A stretch of 64,000 bases of DNA from Thiohalobacter thiocyanaticus (GTDB taxonomy: Bacteria > Pseudomonadota > Gammaproteobacteria > Thiohalobacterales > Thiohalobacteraceae): assembly GCF_003932505.1 (NCBI RefSeq), contig NZ_QZMU01000001.1, positions 1,550,001-1,614,000 on the forward strand. Direction: 5' to 3'. The position numbers and the translations under genes are program-made. Within the stretch, counting starts at the first letter, position 1. Each line of letters begins with the position of its first letter. The notes beneath the pieces were generated by a model, which saw only the letters and a list, made by a program, of their open reading frames with translations, did no database searches and had not been told where the DNA came from. Below are positions 1-9,449 of the stretch, one piece after another.

Positions 1-171
1 GCACTGGTCACCGCGGCCGCCGCGCCTGTCTATACCTGGTACTGGCTCGGCGAACCGGCACTCACCGGTGCCGTGGCGCTGATGGCGGTGCTGCTGTTCT
101 GGCGGCATCGCAGCAACATCCGCAATCTGCTGGAGGGGACCGAGGGCAGGATCAACCTCGGCGGCAAGTAA
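1..171 (+). CDS. plsY: PlsY glycerol-3-phosphate acyltransferase, C-terminal end only
   Basis: Open from the first base of the window to a TAA at 169-171, giving the last 56 residues. A hydrophobic segment (ALMAVLLFW) is followed by RHRSNIRNLLEGTE and a short basic tail, which is the conserved end of PlsY, the integral membrane enzyme that acylates glycerol-3-phosphate with acyl-phosphate in phospholipid synthesis. plsY commonly sits back to back with tsaD in gammaproteobacteria, as here. The start lies outside the window. Confidence 0.85.
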   Translation, partial: ALVTAAAAPVYTWYWLGEPALTGAVALMAVLLFWRHRSNIRNLLEGTEGRINLGGK

Positions 172-195
172 GTCGGCTTCCAGGCCTGGGGGGCT

Positions 196-398
196 TCAAC
201 GCAGAGGGCGCAAAGACGCAGAGTTTTCTTTGTTGAAAACCATATGGTCATTGCGAGCACCCGGAGGGCATTAACGCAGCGAAGCAATCTCGTACTGCAG
301 ACTCAGTCATATAGAGATTGCCGCGGCGCGGCGCGCCTCGCAATGACATAATAAATCGAAAGATCCCTAATATTCTCTGCGTCTTTGCGCCTTTGCGA
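196..398. repeat. Nested intergenic repeats between plsY and tsaD
   Basis: The outer pair is inverted: AACGCAGAGGGCGCAAAG near 198 faces CTCTGCGTCTTTGCGCC near 375. Between them, 247-348, lies a second inverted repeat that begins GTCATTGCGAG and ends CTCGCAATGAC. The inner type recurs at 2301-2449, 6656-6691, 12790-12883 and 43372-43475; the outer type recurs at about 27914-28001. No coding sequence is supported here. The region may also serve as a bidirectional terminator for the convergent plsY and tsaD genes. Confidence 0.8.
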
Positions 399-429
399 TC
401 CCTGCCTTATTCACCGCGCAGTCAAAAAT

Positions 430-1443
430 TCAGACCGCTGGCAGCTCCTCCAGCGGCCAGCGCGCCCGCACTTCCACCCCAAGCCCTTCGTGCTGCCCGG
501 CCTGCAGCCGCAGACAGCCGGCGAAGGCGATCATGGCGCCGTTGTCGGTACAGAACTCCAGCCGCGGGAAATGCACCTGCCCGCCGCGTTTTTCCAGCAT
601 CGCTTCCAGGCCCTGGCGCAGGGCGCGGTTGGCGCCCACGCCGCCGGCGACCACCAGCCGGTCCAGGCCGGTCGCCTCCAGGGCCCGGCGGCACTTGATC
701 AGCAGGGTGTCAACCACGGCATCCTGGAAGGCGCGGGCGATGTCGGCGCGGGCCTGCTCCTCGCCCTGATGCGCCTGCCAGGTGTTAAGCGCAAAGGTCT
801 TCAACCCGCTGAAGCTGAAATCCAGCCCCGGGCGGTCGGTCATGGGCCGGGGGAAGCGGAACCGGCCGGGATCGCCCTGCGCGGCCAGCCGCGCCAGCGC
901 CGGGCCGCCGGGGTAGCCGAGCCCCAGCAGCTTGGCGGTCTTGTCGAAGGCCTCGCCGGCGGCGTCGTCCAGGGAATCGCCCAGCAGTTCGTAGCGGCCC
1001 ACGCCCGCGACCCGCACCAGCAGGCTGTGACCGCCCGAGACCAGCAGGGCCACGAAGGGAAAGGCCGGCGGGTCGGGCTCCAGCAGCGGCGCCAGCAGGT
1101 GGCCCTCCATATGATGCACCCCGATGGCGGGCACGCCCAGGGCCCAGGCAAGGCTGCGGCCGACCGAGGCCCCCACCAGCAGGGCGCCGATCAGGCCGGG
1201 ACCGGCGGTGTAAGCCACCCCGTCGATGCCGTCCCGGCCCATGCCTACCTCGTCAAGTACTTGATTCATGAGTGGAATAATGCGGCGCACATGGTCGCGC
1301 GAGGCCAGCTCCGGGACCACGCCGCCGTAATCAGCATGCATGGCCACCTGCGAATGCAGGGCGTGCGCCAGCAGCCCGGCCTCGCTGTCGTACAGCGCCA
1401 GACCGGTCTCGTCACAGGAGCTTTCAATGCCGAGTACCCGCAT
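430..1443 (-). CDS. tsaD: TsaD, tRNA N6-threonylcarbamoyladenosine transferase
   Basis: 337 residues, the usual length for bacterial TsaD. It starts [19 protein letters not shown], the ASKHA nucleotide-binding start. [10 protein letters not shown] at about residues 110-119 supplies the metal-binding histidines, and VSGGHSLL follows. TsaD with TsaB and TsaE transfers threonylcarbamoyl to A37 of ANN-decoding tRNAs, so the tRNA-Ile(CAU) gene in this window is one expected substrate. It is transcribed divergently from rpsU, the standard arrangement in gammaproteobacteria. Confidence 0.96.
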   Translation of the reverse strand: MRVLGIESSCDETGLALYDSEAGLLAHALHSQVAMHADYGGVVPELASRDHVRRIIPLMNQVLDEVGMGRDGIDGVAYTAGPGLIGALLVGASVGRSLAWALGVPAIGVHHMEGHLLAPLLEPDPPAFPFVALLVSGGHSLLVRVAGVGRYELLGDSLDDAAGEAFDKTAKLLGLGYPGGPALARLAAQGDPGRFRFPRPMTDRPGLDFSFSGLKTFALNTWQAHQGEEQARADIARAFQDAVVDTLLIKCRRALEATGLDRLVVAGGVGANRALRQGLEAMLEKRGGQVHFPRLEFCTDNGAMIAFAGCLRLQAGQHEGLGVEVRARWPLEELPAV

Positions 1444-1487
1444 CCGGCCTATTTTCCCTGCCGAGGCCGCTCGACGCCAGCAGGATT

Positions 1488-1516
1488 TTGATTTCTCTCC
1501 CCCAACGGATTAGAAT
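1488..1516 (+). promoter_or_regulatory. Sigma-70-type promoter for the rpsU-dnaG-rpoD block
   Basis: TTGATT at 1488-1493, a 17-bp spacer, then TAGAAT at 1511-1516. This lies about 70 bp upstream of rpsU in the divergent tsaD/rpsU gap. The leader between promoter and rpsU contains an imperfect hairpin (CGCCCT paired with AGGGCG, about 1520-1543). This is a match by eye to the consensus. Confidence 0.6.
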
Positions 1517-1585
1517 GCCCGCCCTTCGTCCCGAAAGAGGGCGAGTTATGGTCAAACAACCGCAACGTAAGAGGATATCGACTGC

Positions 1586-1801
1586 ATGCCGAACGTTCGT
1601 GTCAAGGAAAACGAACCCTTCGAAGTCGCCCTGCGCCGCTTCAAGCGTTCCTGTGAAAAGGCCGGCATTCTTTCCGAAGTGCGCCGCCGCGAGTTCTATG
1701 AAAAACCCACCCAGGAACGCAAGCGCAAGCGCGCCGCGGCCGTCAAGCGCCACATGAAGAAGGTGTCGCGCGAAGTCGCCCGCCGTACCCGCCAGTACTG
1801 A
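1586..1801 (+). CDS. rpsU: Ribosomal protein bS21
   Basis: 71 residues starting [20 protein letters not shown] with the very basic C-terminal half typical of bS21 ([15 protein letters not shown]). It binds the 30S platform near the anti-Shine-Dalgarno end of 16S rRNA and helps initiation. AAGAGGAT lies about 10 nt before the ATG. It is the first gene of the classical block rpsU-(yqeY)-dnaG-rpoD that links translation, replication and transcription initiation. Confidence 0.98.
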   Translation: MPNVRVKENEPFEVALRRFKRSCEKAGILSEVRRREFYEKPTQERKRKRAAAVKRHMKKVSREVARRTRQY

Positions 1802-1823
1802 TATCCTGCGGAAAAATCAGCCC

Positions 1824-2270
1824 ATGTCACTCAAGGCACAGATCCAGGAGGACATGAAGGCCGCCATGCGCGGTGGCGACAAGTCACGCCTGGCGACCAT
1901 CCGGCTGATCATGGCCGCGATCAAGCAGCGAGAGGTCGACGAGCGCATCGAGCTCGACGACGCCCAGGTCACCGCCGTGCTGGACAAGATGGTCAAGCAG
2001 CGGCGCGAGTCCATCGAACAATACCAGTCCGCCGGCCGCGAGGAACTGGCTGCGAAAGAGCAGCAGGAGATCGAGGTCATCCAGGACTACCTGCCCGAAC
2101 CCCTCACCGAGGCCGAGATCAGCCAGCTGATCGACGACGCCATCGCCGCCAGCGGCGCCTCATCCATCAAGGATATGGGCAAGGTGATGGGCCAGCTCAA
2201 ACCGAAGCTGCAGGGGCGCGCCGACATGGGCGCGGTCAGCGGCCAGGTCAAGGCGAAGCTGGGCGACTAG
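1824..2270 (+). CDS. GatB/YqeY-domain protein
   Basis: 148 residues, starting 22 bp after rpsU and in the same orientation. The sequence (MSLKAQIQEDMKAAMRGGDK, then IQDYLPEPLTEAEI and a C-terminal MGQLKPKLQGRADMG) is that of stand-alone YqeY proteins. These resemble the helical tail of the GatB amidotransferase subunit that contacts tRNA. The role of the free-standing protein is not established; location beside rpsU and dnaG is widely conserved. Likely cotranscribed with rpsU. Confidence 0.9.
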   Translation: MSLKAQIQEDMKAAMRGGDKSRLATIRLIMAAIKQREVDERIELDDAQVTAVLDKMVKQRRESIEQYQSAGREELAAKEQQEIEVIQDYLPEPLTEAEISQLIDDAIAASGASSIKDMGKVMGQLKPKLQGRADMGAVSGQVKAKLGD

Positions 2271-2300
2271 GCCGGGTCTCGCCTGCCCTCCGGATTTCGC

Positions 2301-2449
2301 CGTCATTGCGATGCCCAGACCCGAAGGGTGGGGTAGCCATGATGAACCCCGAAGGGGTTCTATGGCCCGAAGCACACCGTGGTAATCTCTTTCTACGAAG
2401 AGGTTGCCGTGTGAGATTGCCGCGGCGCTTACGCGCCTCGCAATGACAG
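2301..2449. repeat. Dispersed hairpin repeat upstream of dnaG
   Basis: A copy of the family that begins CGTCATTGCGA and ends CTCGCAATGACAG. Between the ends are two smaller hairpins, including GAACCCCGAAGGGGTTC at about 2344-2360. It separates yqeY from dnaG. No gene is supported in 2271-2537. Confidence 0.8.
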
Positions 2450-2537
2450 AAAGTCAGTACGCGGGTTGGCTGGAAGAAAGCGAAGTCCAACCTACAATCC
2501 TGACCCCTGATCCCCGACCCCTGATACCATAAGCCCC

Positions 2538-4328
2538 ATGGCCGGGCGGATCCCTCAGCAGTTCATCGATGACCTGATGAATCGCGTCGACATTGTCGAG
2601 GTGATCGATTCGCGCGTGCCGTTGAAGAAGGCCGGGCGCGAATACACCGCCTGCTGCCCCTTCCACAACGAGAAAACCCCCTCCTTCACCGTCAGTCCGA
2701 ACAAACAGTTCTTCCACTGCTTCGGCTGCGGCGCCCATGGCACGGCCATCGGCTTTCTGATGGATTACGAGCACCTGGACTTCGTCGAGGCAGTGGAGGA
2801 ACTGGCGCGCAGCGTCGGGGTGGAAGTGCCGCGCGAGGCCGGCCGGGCCGACGACGGCCAGCACCGCCAGAACGCCCTGCTCTACGAGCTGCACATGGAA
2901 GCGGCGCGCTATTTCCAGAGGATGCTGCGCGAGCACCCGCGGGCGGGCGCGGCGGTGGAGTATCTCAAGACCCGCGGCCTGTCGGGCGAGGTCGCGCGCG
3001 ACTTCGGCCTGGGCTATGCCCCGCCGGGGTGGGACAACCTGCTCGGCGCCCTGGGCCGCGACCCGGCCCGGCGCCAGGCCCTGGCCGCCGGGGGGCTGGC
3101 GATCCAGAAGGACAACGGCGAACTCTACGACCGCTTTCGCGACCGCATCATGTTCCCCATCCACGACCGGCGCGGGCGCATCATCGGCTTCGGCGGCCGG
3201 GTACTGGGGGACGATACCCCCAAGTACCTGAACTCGCCCGAGACCCCCATCTTCCACAAGGGCCACGAGCTGTACGGCCTGTTCGAGGCGCGCAGGCAGG
3301 TGCGCGAACTGGACCGGCTGCTGGTAGTCGAAGGCTACATGGACGTGGTCGCCCTGGCCCAGTTCGGGGTGCGCAACGCCGTGGCCACCCTGGGCACGGC
3401 CACCACCGGCGAGCACCTGGAGCAGCTCTACCGGGTCGTCCCCGAGGTGGTGTTCTGCTTCGACGGCGACCGCGCCGGACTGGCCGCGGCCTGGCGGGCG
3501 CTGGAGAACGCCCTGCCGGTGCTGCGCGAGGGGCGCGAGGCGCGGTTCCTGTTCCTGCCCGAGGGCGAGGACCCGGACAGCTTCATTCGCAAGGCAGGCG
3601 CGGAGGTCTTCCGCGAGCGCACTGCCAACGCCATCCCATTTTCCGATTTCTTCTTTGAACATCTGAGTGAATCGGTCGATATGCAGAGTATCGACGGCCG
3701 GGCGCGGCTGGTGGAGAAGGCCAAGCCGCTGCTGGAGCGGCTGCAGCCCGGGGTGTTCCGCCGTATGATGGTGCAGCAGCTGGAACGCCTGGCGGCCCTG
3801 CCCGGCGGCGAGCTGGCCGCGCTGACCGGCGGGGCCGGGGGGGCGGCCCGCAGCGCGCGGCCGATCCCGCCCAGCCGGGCCGGTCAGGACGGCATCAGCC
3901 CGGTACGCCACCTGGTCGCCCTGCTGCTGCAGCACCCGCAGCTCGCACAGCGGCTGGAATCCCCCGCGCTGCTGCGCCAGGTACGTCGGCCGGGGGTGGA
4001 TCTGCTGGTTGAACTGATTGATTTTCTGCGAGTCAATCCCCATGTAACAACAGGTGGGATCCTGGAGCACTGGCGTGGCAGCGAAGCCGGCCGGCATCTG
4101 GCCCGCCTGGCGACGAGCCGCCTGGGCCTGGACGAGGACCGGATCGAGTCCGAGTTCGACGCCTATGCCGAACTGCTGCTGCAGGAGGCGCAGCGCGAAC
4201 AGGCCGCCGCCCGGTTGCGCTATCTGGAGAGCCGTCGGCCGGGCGAATGGAGCGAGGCCGAGCGGCAGGAACATACGGAATTGATTCAGGGGTTTAAACG
4301 TCCCCCTGGAAGCCGGGGAGAAGGCTGA
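2538..4328 (+). CDS. dnaG: DNA primase DnaG
   Basis: 596 residues. The N-terminal CHC2 zinc finger is at about residues 38-65 (CCPFH ... FHCFGCGAHG). The catalytic TOPRIM fold follows, with LLVVEGYMDVVAL at about 257-269 and the metal-binding DGDRAG near 310. The C-terminal third matches the region that binds DnaB helicase. It makes RNA primers for replication forks. The start ATG follows a repeat-rich spacer with no clear Shine-Dalgarno sequence, but the N-terminus MAGRIPQQFIDDLMNRVDIV aligns with other DnaG starts. Confidence 0.97.
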   Translation: MAGRIPQQFIDDLMNRVDIVEVIDSRVPLKKAGREYTACCPFHNEKTPSFTVSPNKQFFHCFGCGAHGTAIGFLMDYEHLDFVEAVEELARSVGVEVPREAGRADDGQHRQNALLYELHMEAARYFQRMLREHPRAGAAVEYLKTRGLSGEVARDFGLGYAPPGWDNLLGALGRDPARRQALAAGGLAIQKDNGELYDRFRDRIMFPIHDRRGRIIGFGGRVLGDDTPKYLNSPETPIFHKGHELYGLFEARRQVRELDRLLVVEGYMDVVALAQFGVRNAVATLGTATTGEHLEQLYRVVPEVVFCFDGDRAGLAAAWRALENALPVLREGREARFLFLPEGEDPDSFIRKAGAEVFRERTANAIPFSDFFFEHLSESVDMQSIDGRARLVEKAKPLLERLQPGVFRRMMVQQLERLAALPGGELAALTGGAGGAARSARPIPPSRAGQDGISPVRHLVALLLQHPQLAQRLESPALLRQVRRPGVDLLVELIDFLRVNPHVTTGGILEHWRGSEAGRHLARLATSRLGLDEDRIESEFDAYAELLLQEAQREQAAARLRYLESRRPGEWSEAERQEHTELIQGFKRPPGSRGEG

Positions 4329-4400
4329 GGACTGGGGCCGGCTATATTAGCGGCTGGTAAAGCAGGAACAGGTTTACTATACTGAACGTTTGATTTTTTA

Positions 4401-4432
4401 CCGTCGCCAAGCCCACCCCGGCTTGGCGACGG
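4401..4432 (+). promoter_or_regulatory. Hairpin in the dnaG-rpoD leader
   Basis: A perfect 13-bp stem, CCGTCGCCAAGCC with GGCTTGGCGACGG, around a 6-nt loop. No T-run follows it in the plus direction, so it is not an ordinary terminator of dnaG. In E. coli the dnaG-rpoD junction is an RNA-processing site; a similar role, or an attenuator, is inference. A possible -10 (TATACT at 4378-4383) lies just upstream, suggesting a separate rpoD promoter. Confidence 0.5.
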
Positions 4433-4457
4433 CATATTGTAACCCGGAGATATTCAA

Positions 4458-6304
<1,847 letters not shown>

Positions 6305-6305
<1 letters not shown>

Positions 6306-6567
6306 TACTCTTCCAGGCCGATATTGGCGTATTCAGTTGGCCTGTCAGCTTTCCTGGCAAGGCGCGGCTCGCAGCGAATGGCGCAGTCCTTTGCAAGAGT
6401 CGCAACGCAGGCAGGGATGCTGACAGGCCAACCCGTAGGGCGCCCCTGTGGTGACCCGTCGCTGCGTTGCGCCGCTTGACAAGGACCGGGCCATTGCCTG
6501 CGCGACGCGCCTTGCGGCGATTCACCACAGGGGCGCTGAATACGCCAATATCGGCCTGGAAGAGTAC
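6305..6567. repeat. Composite palindrome: two inverted copies of a hairpin element directly after rpoD
   Basis: The outer arms 6305-6336 and 6536-6567 are a perfect 32-bp inverted repeat containing GATATTGGCGTATTCAG. Inside are two hairpins. The left has a 13-bp stem (TTGGCCTGTCAGC, 6337-6349 with 6419-6431); the right has a 15-bp stem (GCGCCCCTGTGGTGA, 6440-6454 with 6522-6536). The stems differ in sequence, yet each is self-complementary. The two loop cores read in opposite directions are alike, sharing CAAGGCGCG, AATGGC, GTCCTT and CGCAACGCAG. The left edge coincides with the last base of the rpoD stop codon. Confidence 0.85.
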
Positions 6568-6602
6568 CGTGGCCGGCGGCCCTCGGCCCCGCACCTCTCA
6601 AC

Positions 6603-6629
6603 GGCGCCACCGCAAGGTGGCGCCTTTTT
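6603..6629 (+). terminator. Rho-independent terminator of rpoD
   Basis: GGCGCCACC and GGTGGCGCC pair around GCAA and are followed by five T residues. It lies downstream of the composite palindrome, so that palindrome is probably transcribed as part of the rpoD 3' untranslated region. Confidence 0.85.
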
Positions 6630-6655
6630 ATTGCCCGCCCGAAGAGATACCCCCC

Positions 6656-6691
6656 GTCATTGCGAGGCCCAGAGGGCCGTGGCAATCTCCC
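6656..6691. repeat. Short copy of the CGTCATTGCGAGG/GGCAATCTC repeat
   Basis: CGTCATTGCGAGGCCC ... GGCCGTGGCAATCTCC, a half-length copy of the family also found at 247-348, 2301-2449, 12790-12883 and 43372-43475. Confidence 0.7.
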
Positions 6692-6739
6692 AATGTATCC
6701 ACCAGACCGACCAAAGCTGATAGAATCCATCGGGAACAC

Positions 6740-7050
6740 GGGCCTGTAGCTCAGCTGGTTAGAGCAGGGGACTCATCACAAAGGTGCGTCCCCGCCGAAA
6801 GGCGGGGAATGAACGGGATGAATTCAGGGAACCCGCAGCGGCGCGGCCGGCGGCAACCCTGAGCCAAGCCGGGGGTACACCCCCGGAAGGTGCAGAGACT
6901 ACCTGGGGGCTTGAGCGCCCTTAATCACAGGCAAGAGCGTCCCGCACCCTAACGACTTGGTCGAGGGTGGTGAGATAGTCCGCTCCTGGAGGAAACTTCA
7001 GGGTACAGTGAATCCCTTGGTCGTAGGTTCAAGTCCTACCGGGCCCACCA
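6740..7050 (+). tRNA. tRNA-Ile(CAU), interrupted by a group I intron
   Basis: Exon 1 is 6740-6776 and exon 2 is 7011-7050; joined they make a 77-nt tRNA with encoded CCA. The acceptor stem is GGGCCTG with CGGGCCC, the D arm is GCTC/GAGC, and the T arm is GTAGG/CCTAC. The anticodon loop of the joined tRNA is CTCATAA, anticodon CAT. The stem and variable region (TCCCTTGGTCG, then GGTTCAAGTCC) match tRNA-Ile2, whose C34 is changed to lysidine by TilS to read AUA, rather than elongator tRNA-Met. The gene cannot give a working tRNA without splicing. Confidence 0.93.
6777..7010 (+). ncRNA. Group I self-splicing intron in the anticodon loop of tRNA-Ile(CAU)
   Basis: 234 nt, inserted straight after the anticodon T36. 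P1 pairs exon GGGGACTCAT with GTGCGTCCCC (6784-6793), nine of ten pairs, with the expected U-G wobble at the splice site. P2 is CCCCGCC-GAAA-GGCGGGG (6790-6807). P4 is TCAGGG (6824-6829) with CCCTGA (6857-6862). P6 is a hairpin at 6869-6886. P7 strands are GCAGAGACTA (from 6892) and GAGATAGTCC (from 6973). The last base is G7010. It resembles the small IC3 introns known in bacterial tRNA-Ile(CAU), as in Azoarcus. There is no endonuclease ORF. Confidence 0.92.
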
Positions 7051-7086
7051 TTCATCCCGCCAGGATTAGGGATTAAGGGGTCAGTA

Positions 7087-7223
7087 CCGAATGGCACTTA
7101 CATAAGCCGGATTTCAGTCTATCCGTCATCCCCGCGAAGGCGGGAATCCAGTGCTTGGCAGAGCAAATGAACGCTGGATCCCCGCCTTCGCGGGGATGAC
7201 GGGCTAAAGTAAGTACCATTCGG
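7087..7223. repeat. MITE-like hairpin repeat with GTCATCCCCGCGAAGGCGGG core
   Basis: The core is an inverted repeat of GTCATCCCCGCGAAGGC (from about 7125) facing GCCTTCGCGGGGATGAC (ending about 7201). The outer ends are also inverted: CCGAATGGCACTTAC (7087-7101) against GTAAGTACCATTCGG (7209-7223). The left half, read on the minus strand, closely matches 40284-40325. No gene is supported in 7051-7340. Confidence 0.75.
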
Positions 7224-7340
7224 GTCAGTACCCTTTTACTCCCTAACGAGATAGAAAACCAACAAACCAATCCCCGTCACACCATCCGGCATTATTTACA
7301 ACAGAAAAATCCCGCATCTTTTCCAGGTACCATCTCAGGT

Positions 7341-7967
7341 ATGGAGTTGAACATTTCTGCCAGCGACCTTGCCGCCCTGTTCGCGGCCATGGCCATCCTT
7401 GCAGCGGTACCGAGCGTAAGCGTGGCGGCAGTTTCCGCCCGCGCGGTGTCTGCCGGATTCATTCAAGGCGCCATTACGGCCACTGGCGTGGTGACCGGCG
7501 ATCTGCTATTCATCCTGCTCGCCCTGTTCGGCCTGGCGCTGCTGGTCGAGGCACTGGGGGAGATGTACTTTCTGATCAGGTATCTCGCCGCCGGCTATCT
7601 GCTCTGGCTGGGCCGGTCACTGTGGCGCTCGGCCACGCGTGGCCGCGTGACAGACGCTGCGGGTGCCGCCTCCTCCTGGTCGAGTTTCATGACGGGTCTG
7701 TTGATCACGCTCGGCGATCACAAGGCGGTGTTGTTCTATCTGGGGTTCCTGCCCGCATTCATCGAACTGGATTCGCTCACTTCCCTCGATGTTGCGGCGG
7801 TTGCGCTGGTCGCTGTGCTGGCGGTGGGCGGGGTGAAGCTCGCTTATGCATTCGCGGCCGGCCGCGTCGGCAGGCGGCTGGATGACCGGGCGGGCGCTCT
7901 GCTCAATCGTGTTGCGGCAGGGGTTATGCTGGTGGCGGCCTTCCTTGTCCTGATCTCCGCAAAGTAA
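7341..7967 (+). CDS. LysE/RhtB-family amino-acid exporter
   Basis: 208 residues with about six hydrophobic segments. The N-terminal half has the LysE-family arrangement: a first segment, then GFIQGAITATGVVTGDLLFILLAL, then YFLIRYLAAGYLLWLGRSLWR. Family members export amino acids or their analogues across the inner membrane. The substrate cannot be told from sequence. It stands alone between the intron-bearing tRNA and the toxin-antitoxin pair. Confidence 0.8.
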   Translation: MELNISASDLAALFAAMAILAAVPSVSVAAVSARAVSAGFIQGAITATGVVTGDLLFILLALFGLALLVEALGEMYFLIRYLAAGYLLWLGRSLWRSATRGRVTDAAGAASSWSSFMTGLLITLGDHKAVLFYLGFLPAFIELDSLTSLDVAAVALVAVLAVGGVKLAYAFAAGRVGRRLDDRAGALLNRVAAGVMLVAAFLVLISAK

Positions 7968-8101
7968 GCCTCGGGATATTGGACTCCGAGTGCTGATGTA
8001 TCTGAGGACAAAGCAAAACCTGGATTCCGGCCGCAGCCTGTGCCGGCGCAGGCCGGTACCAGGATGACGCCAACCCGCATACATGTGACAACGCCTGGAA
8101 A

Positions 8102-8806
8102 TCAGAATTGGTAGAGCGTCTCCATCTCATCCACATGCGTCACCCGCGTACCGTCCCAGTGGTAGGCCAGCAGCGGCCCGGTCTGCGGCAGTGACACGCA
8201 CGGCGGCCGCAGTGCGGCCAGGCAGTCGCCGCCCGGATGGCGTACGCTGCGGTAGACGATGCCCCATGCACCCGGATCTTCGCTCAGCAGCTGACGAGTG
8301 AAGGCCTGGGCGATCCCGTAACTGTTCACGTCCGGGTCGTACAGATGGTCATACTCTTTCCCGCGCACGTCGTAGCATGACTTCTGTACCTGGCCGATCC
8401 AGGCGCGCATCTGGAACACATCAGGGCCCAGGCCGGCGTCCCGGGCATCCAGTTCGCGGTGAAAGACGGTCTCGCGCACGGCGGTTTCCAGATCCCGGCC
8501 GGCGTAGTAGATGCCGAAGCTGCCATCGGTGAAGCGGCTGGGAAAGCCGATATGGGTGAAGGCCGCCATGACGATGCTGGCGTTGGAACCGGTGACGACG
8601 TCGCCCTTGCGCACCCGGTTGAGATTGCCGGCCTGCTGCTGCAGGCGGGGGTTGGTGAGTTCGGCCAGGGCCCAGACGCCGCGCAGTTCGTCCTCGGCCA
8701 GACCCAGCGATTCGAACAGGTCGATGGGCGGATGGCGGGTGGCGATGACACGGACCTGCTGCTGCCAGCGCGGGCGGTAGCGCCGCGGCAGTCTGAAGCT
8801 GCTCAT
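8102..8806 (-). CDS. RES-domain toxin (NAD+-degrading family)
   Basis: 234 residues. The RES motifs are visible: an arginine-tyrosine-glutamate block SRFTDGSFGIYYAGRDLETA then VRETVFHRE at about residues 90-120, and a later serine block GIVYRSVRHPGGDCLA near 190-205. RES toxins of the RES-Xre type II systems deplete cellular NAD+, in some members by phosphorolysis. The ATG overlaps the end of the upstream antitoxin gene by 4 bp, so the two are translationally coupled. Confidence 0.88.
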   Translation of the reverse strand: MSSFRLPRRYRPRWQQQVRVIATRHPPIDLFESLGLAEDELRGVWALAELTNPRLQQQAGNLNRVRKGDVVTGSNASIVMAAFTHIGFPSRFTDGSFGIYYAGRDLETAVRETVFHRELDARDAGLGPDVFQMRAWIGQVQKSCYDVRGKEYDHLYDPDVNSYGIAQAFTRQLLSEDPGAWGIVYRSVRHPGGDCLAALRPPCVSLPQTGPLLAYHWDGTRVTHVDEMETLYQF

Positions 8807-9237
8807 GCGGCGCCGCGCAGACCGTCCAGGTAGCGGGCGACGTCGGCGATGTGCTCGTAGTGGCCGGTGAGCATGTAGTCCAGTGGCGAGCTGCCCCGCC
8901 AGGGTGTGTGAGAATCCTGCGCGCGGGCATTGGTGAGCCAGGCGACGGCGTTTTCCGGCGAGTACAGGATGCGCAGGGCGGCATGGATGTTGATCAGGTG
9001 GCTCAGCCGGCCCAGTTCGTCGTCGGAGAGTTTCGGGGGCTCCTGCAGCGCCTTCAGCTTGTAGTAGCGGGTACGGCCGGGGTTCCCCAGCAGAACGCGG
9101 CGGGCCTCATCGTCCAGACCCCATTCCCCTGTCATGGCGAAGAAGGCCTTCAGGCCGCCGCGGGCCATTTCGTCGCGGGTGGCGCCGTGGGTGTGGTAGT
9201 GGGCCAGCGGGTCAGGGGTTGCGGTTCTGGTGGCCAT
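8803..9237 (-). CDS. Xre/MbcA/ParS-type antitoxin of the RES pair
   Basis: 144 residues. The C-terminal DUF2384-like segment reads NAVAWLTNARAQDS, then GSSPLDYMLTGHYEHIADVARYLDGL, the part of this family that plugs the toxin active site. The N-terminal two thirds are helical and carry the expected DNA-binding region. It is the first gene of the operon, as usual for RES-Xre systems, so it should neutralise the toxin and repress the promoter. Confidence 0.85.
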   Translation of the reverse strand: MATRTATPDPLAHYHTHGATRDEMARGGLKAFFAMTGEWGLDDEARRVLLGNPGRTRYYKLKALQEPPKLSDDELGRLSHLINIHAALRILYSPENAVAWLTNARAQDSHTPWRGSSPLDYMLTGHYEHIADVARYLDGLRGAA

Positions 9238-9249
9238 GGCTCTGAGTCC

Positions 9250-9292
9250 GTAAACGAATATGTTTATTAATTTAGTTCAATTATGTTCTTTT
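9250..9292 (-). promoter_or_regulatory. AT-rich control region of the RES/Xre operon
   Basis: An AT-rich stretch just upstream of the antitoxin. TATGTT occurs twice in direct orientation (9259-9264 and 9282-9287), 23 bp apart, each followed by T-rich sequence. On the minus strand TTGAAC (about 9275-9280) could be a -35 element. Autoregulation by the antitoxin is the expected mode; the repeats are candidate operators only. Confidence 0.4.
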
Positions 9293-9449
9293 AGCAAATC
9301 GGTGTTTTCTCCCCCCTCACCCTGACCTTTTTATGCCCTATGGGTACTCCCGCGAGGGGAGGGGGGGGGTTCACTGCTTGGGCGTGGGCGATAATTGTGA
9401 GACGATCATTGCGCCCTGACTCATGTGGCTGTCATTCCGGGAATTACCG

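Noticed and set aside
430-1491. Long open frames opposite tsaD, dnaG, rpoD, nosD, nosZ, nosR and metH (up to about 600 codons)
   Set aside because: High GC opens antisense frames. Their translations are rich in Gly, Ala, His, Leu and Val with no family motifs, while the opposite strand holds clearly identified genes.
4401-4432. Terminator between dnaG and rpoD
   Set aside because: The T-run lies on the wrong side for plus-strand transcription, and the genes are normally cotranscribed.
6777-7010. Archaeal-type tRNA intron, or homing endonuclease in the intron
   Set aside because: The flanks do not form a bulge-helix-bulge, while group I pairings are clear. There is no room for an endonuclease; short ORFs crossing the intron have no motif.
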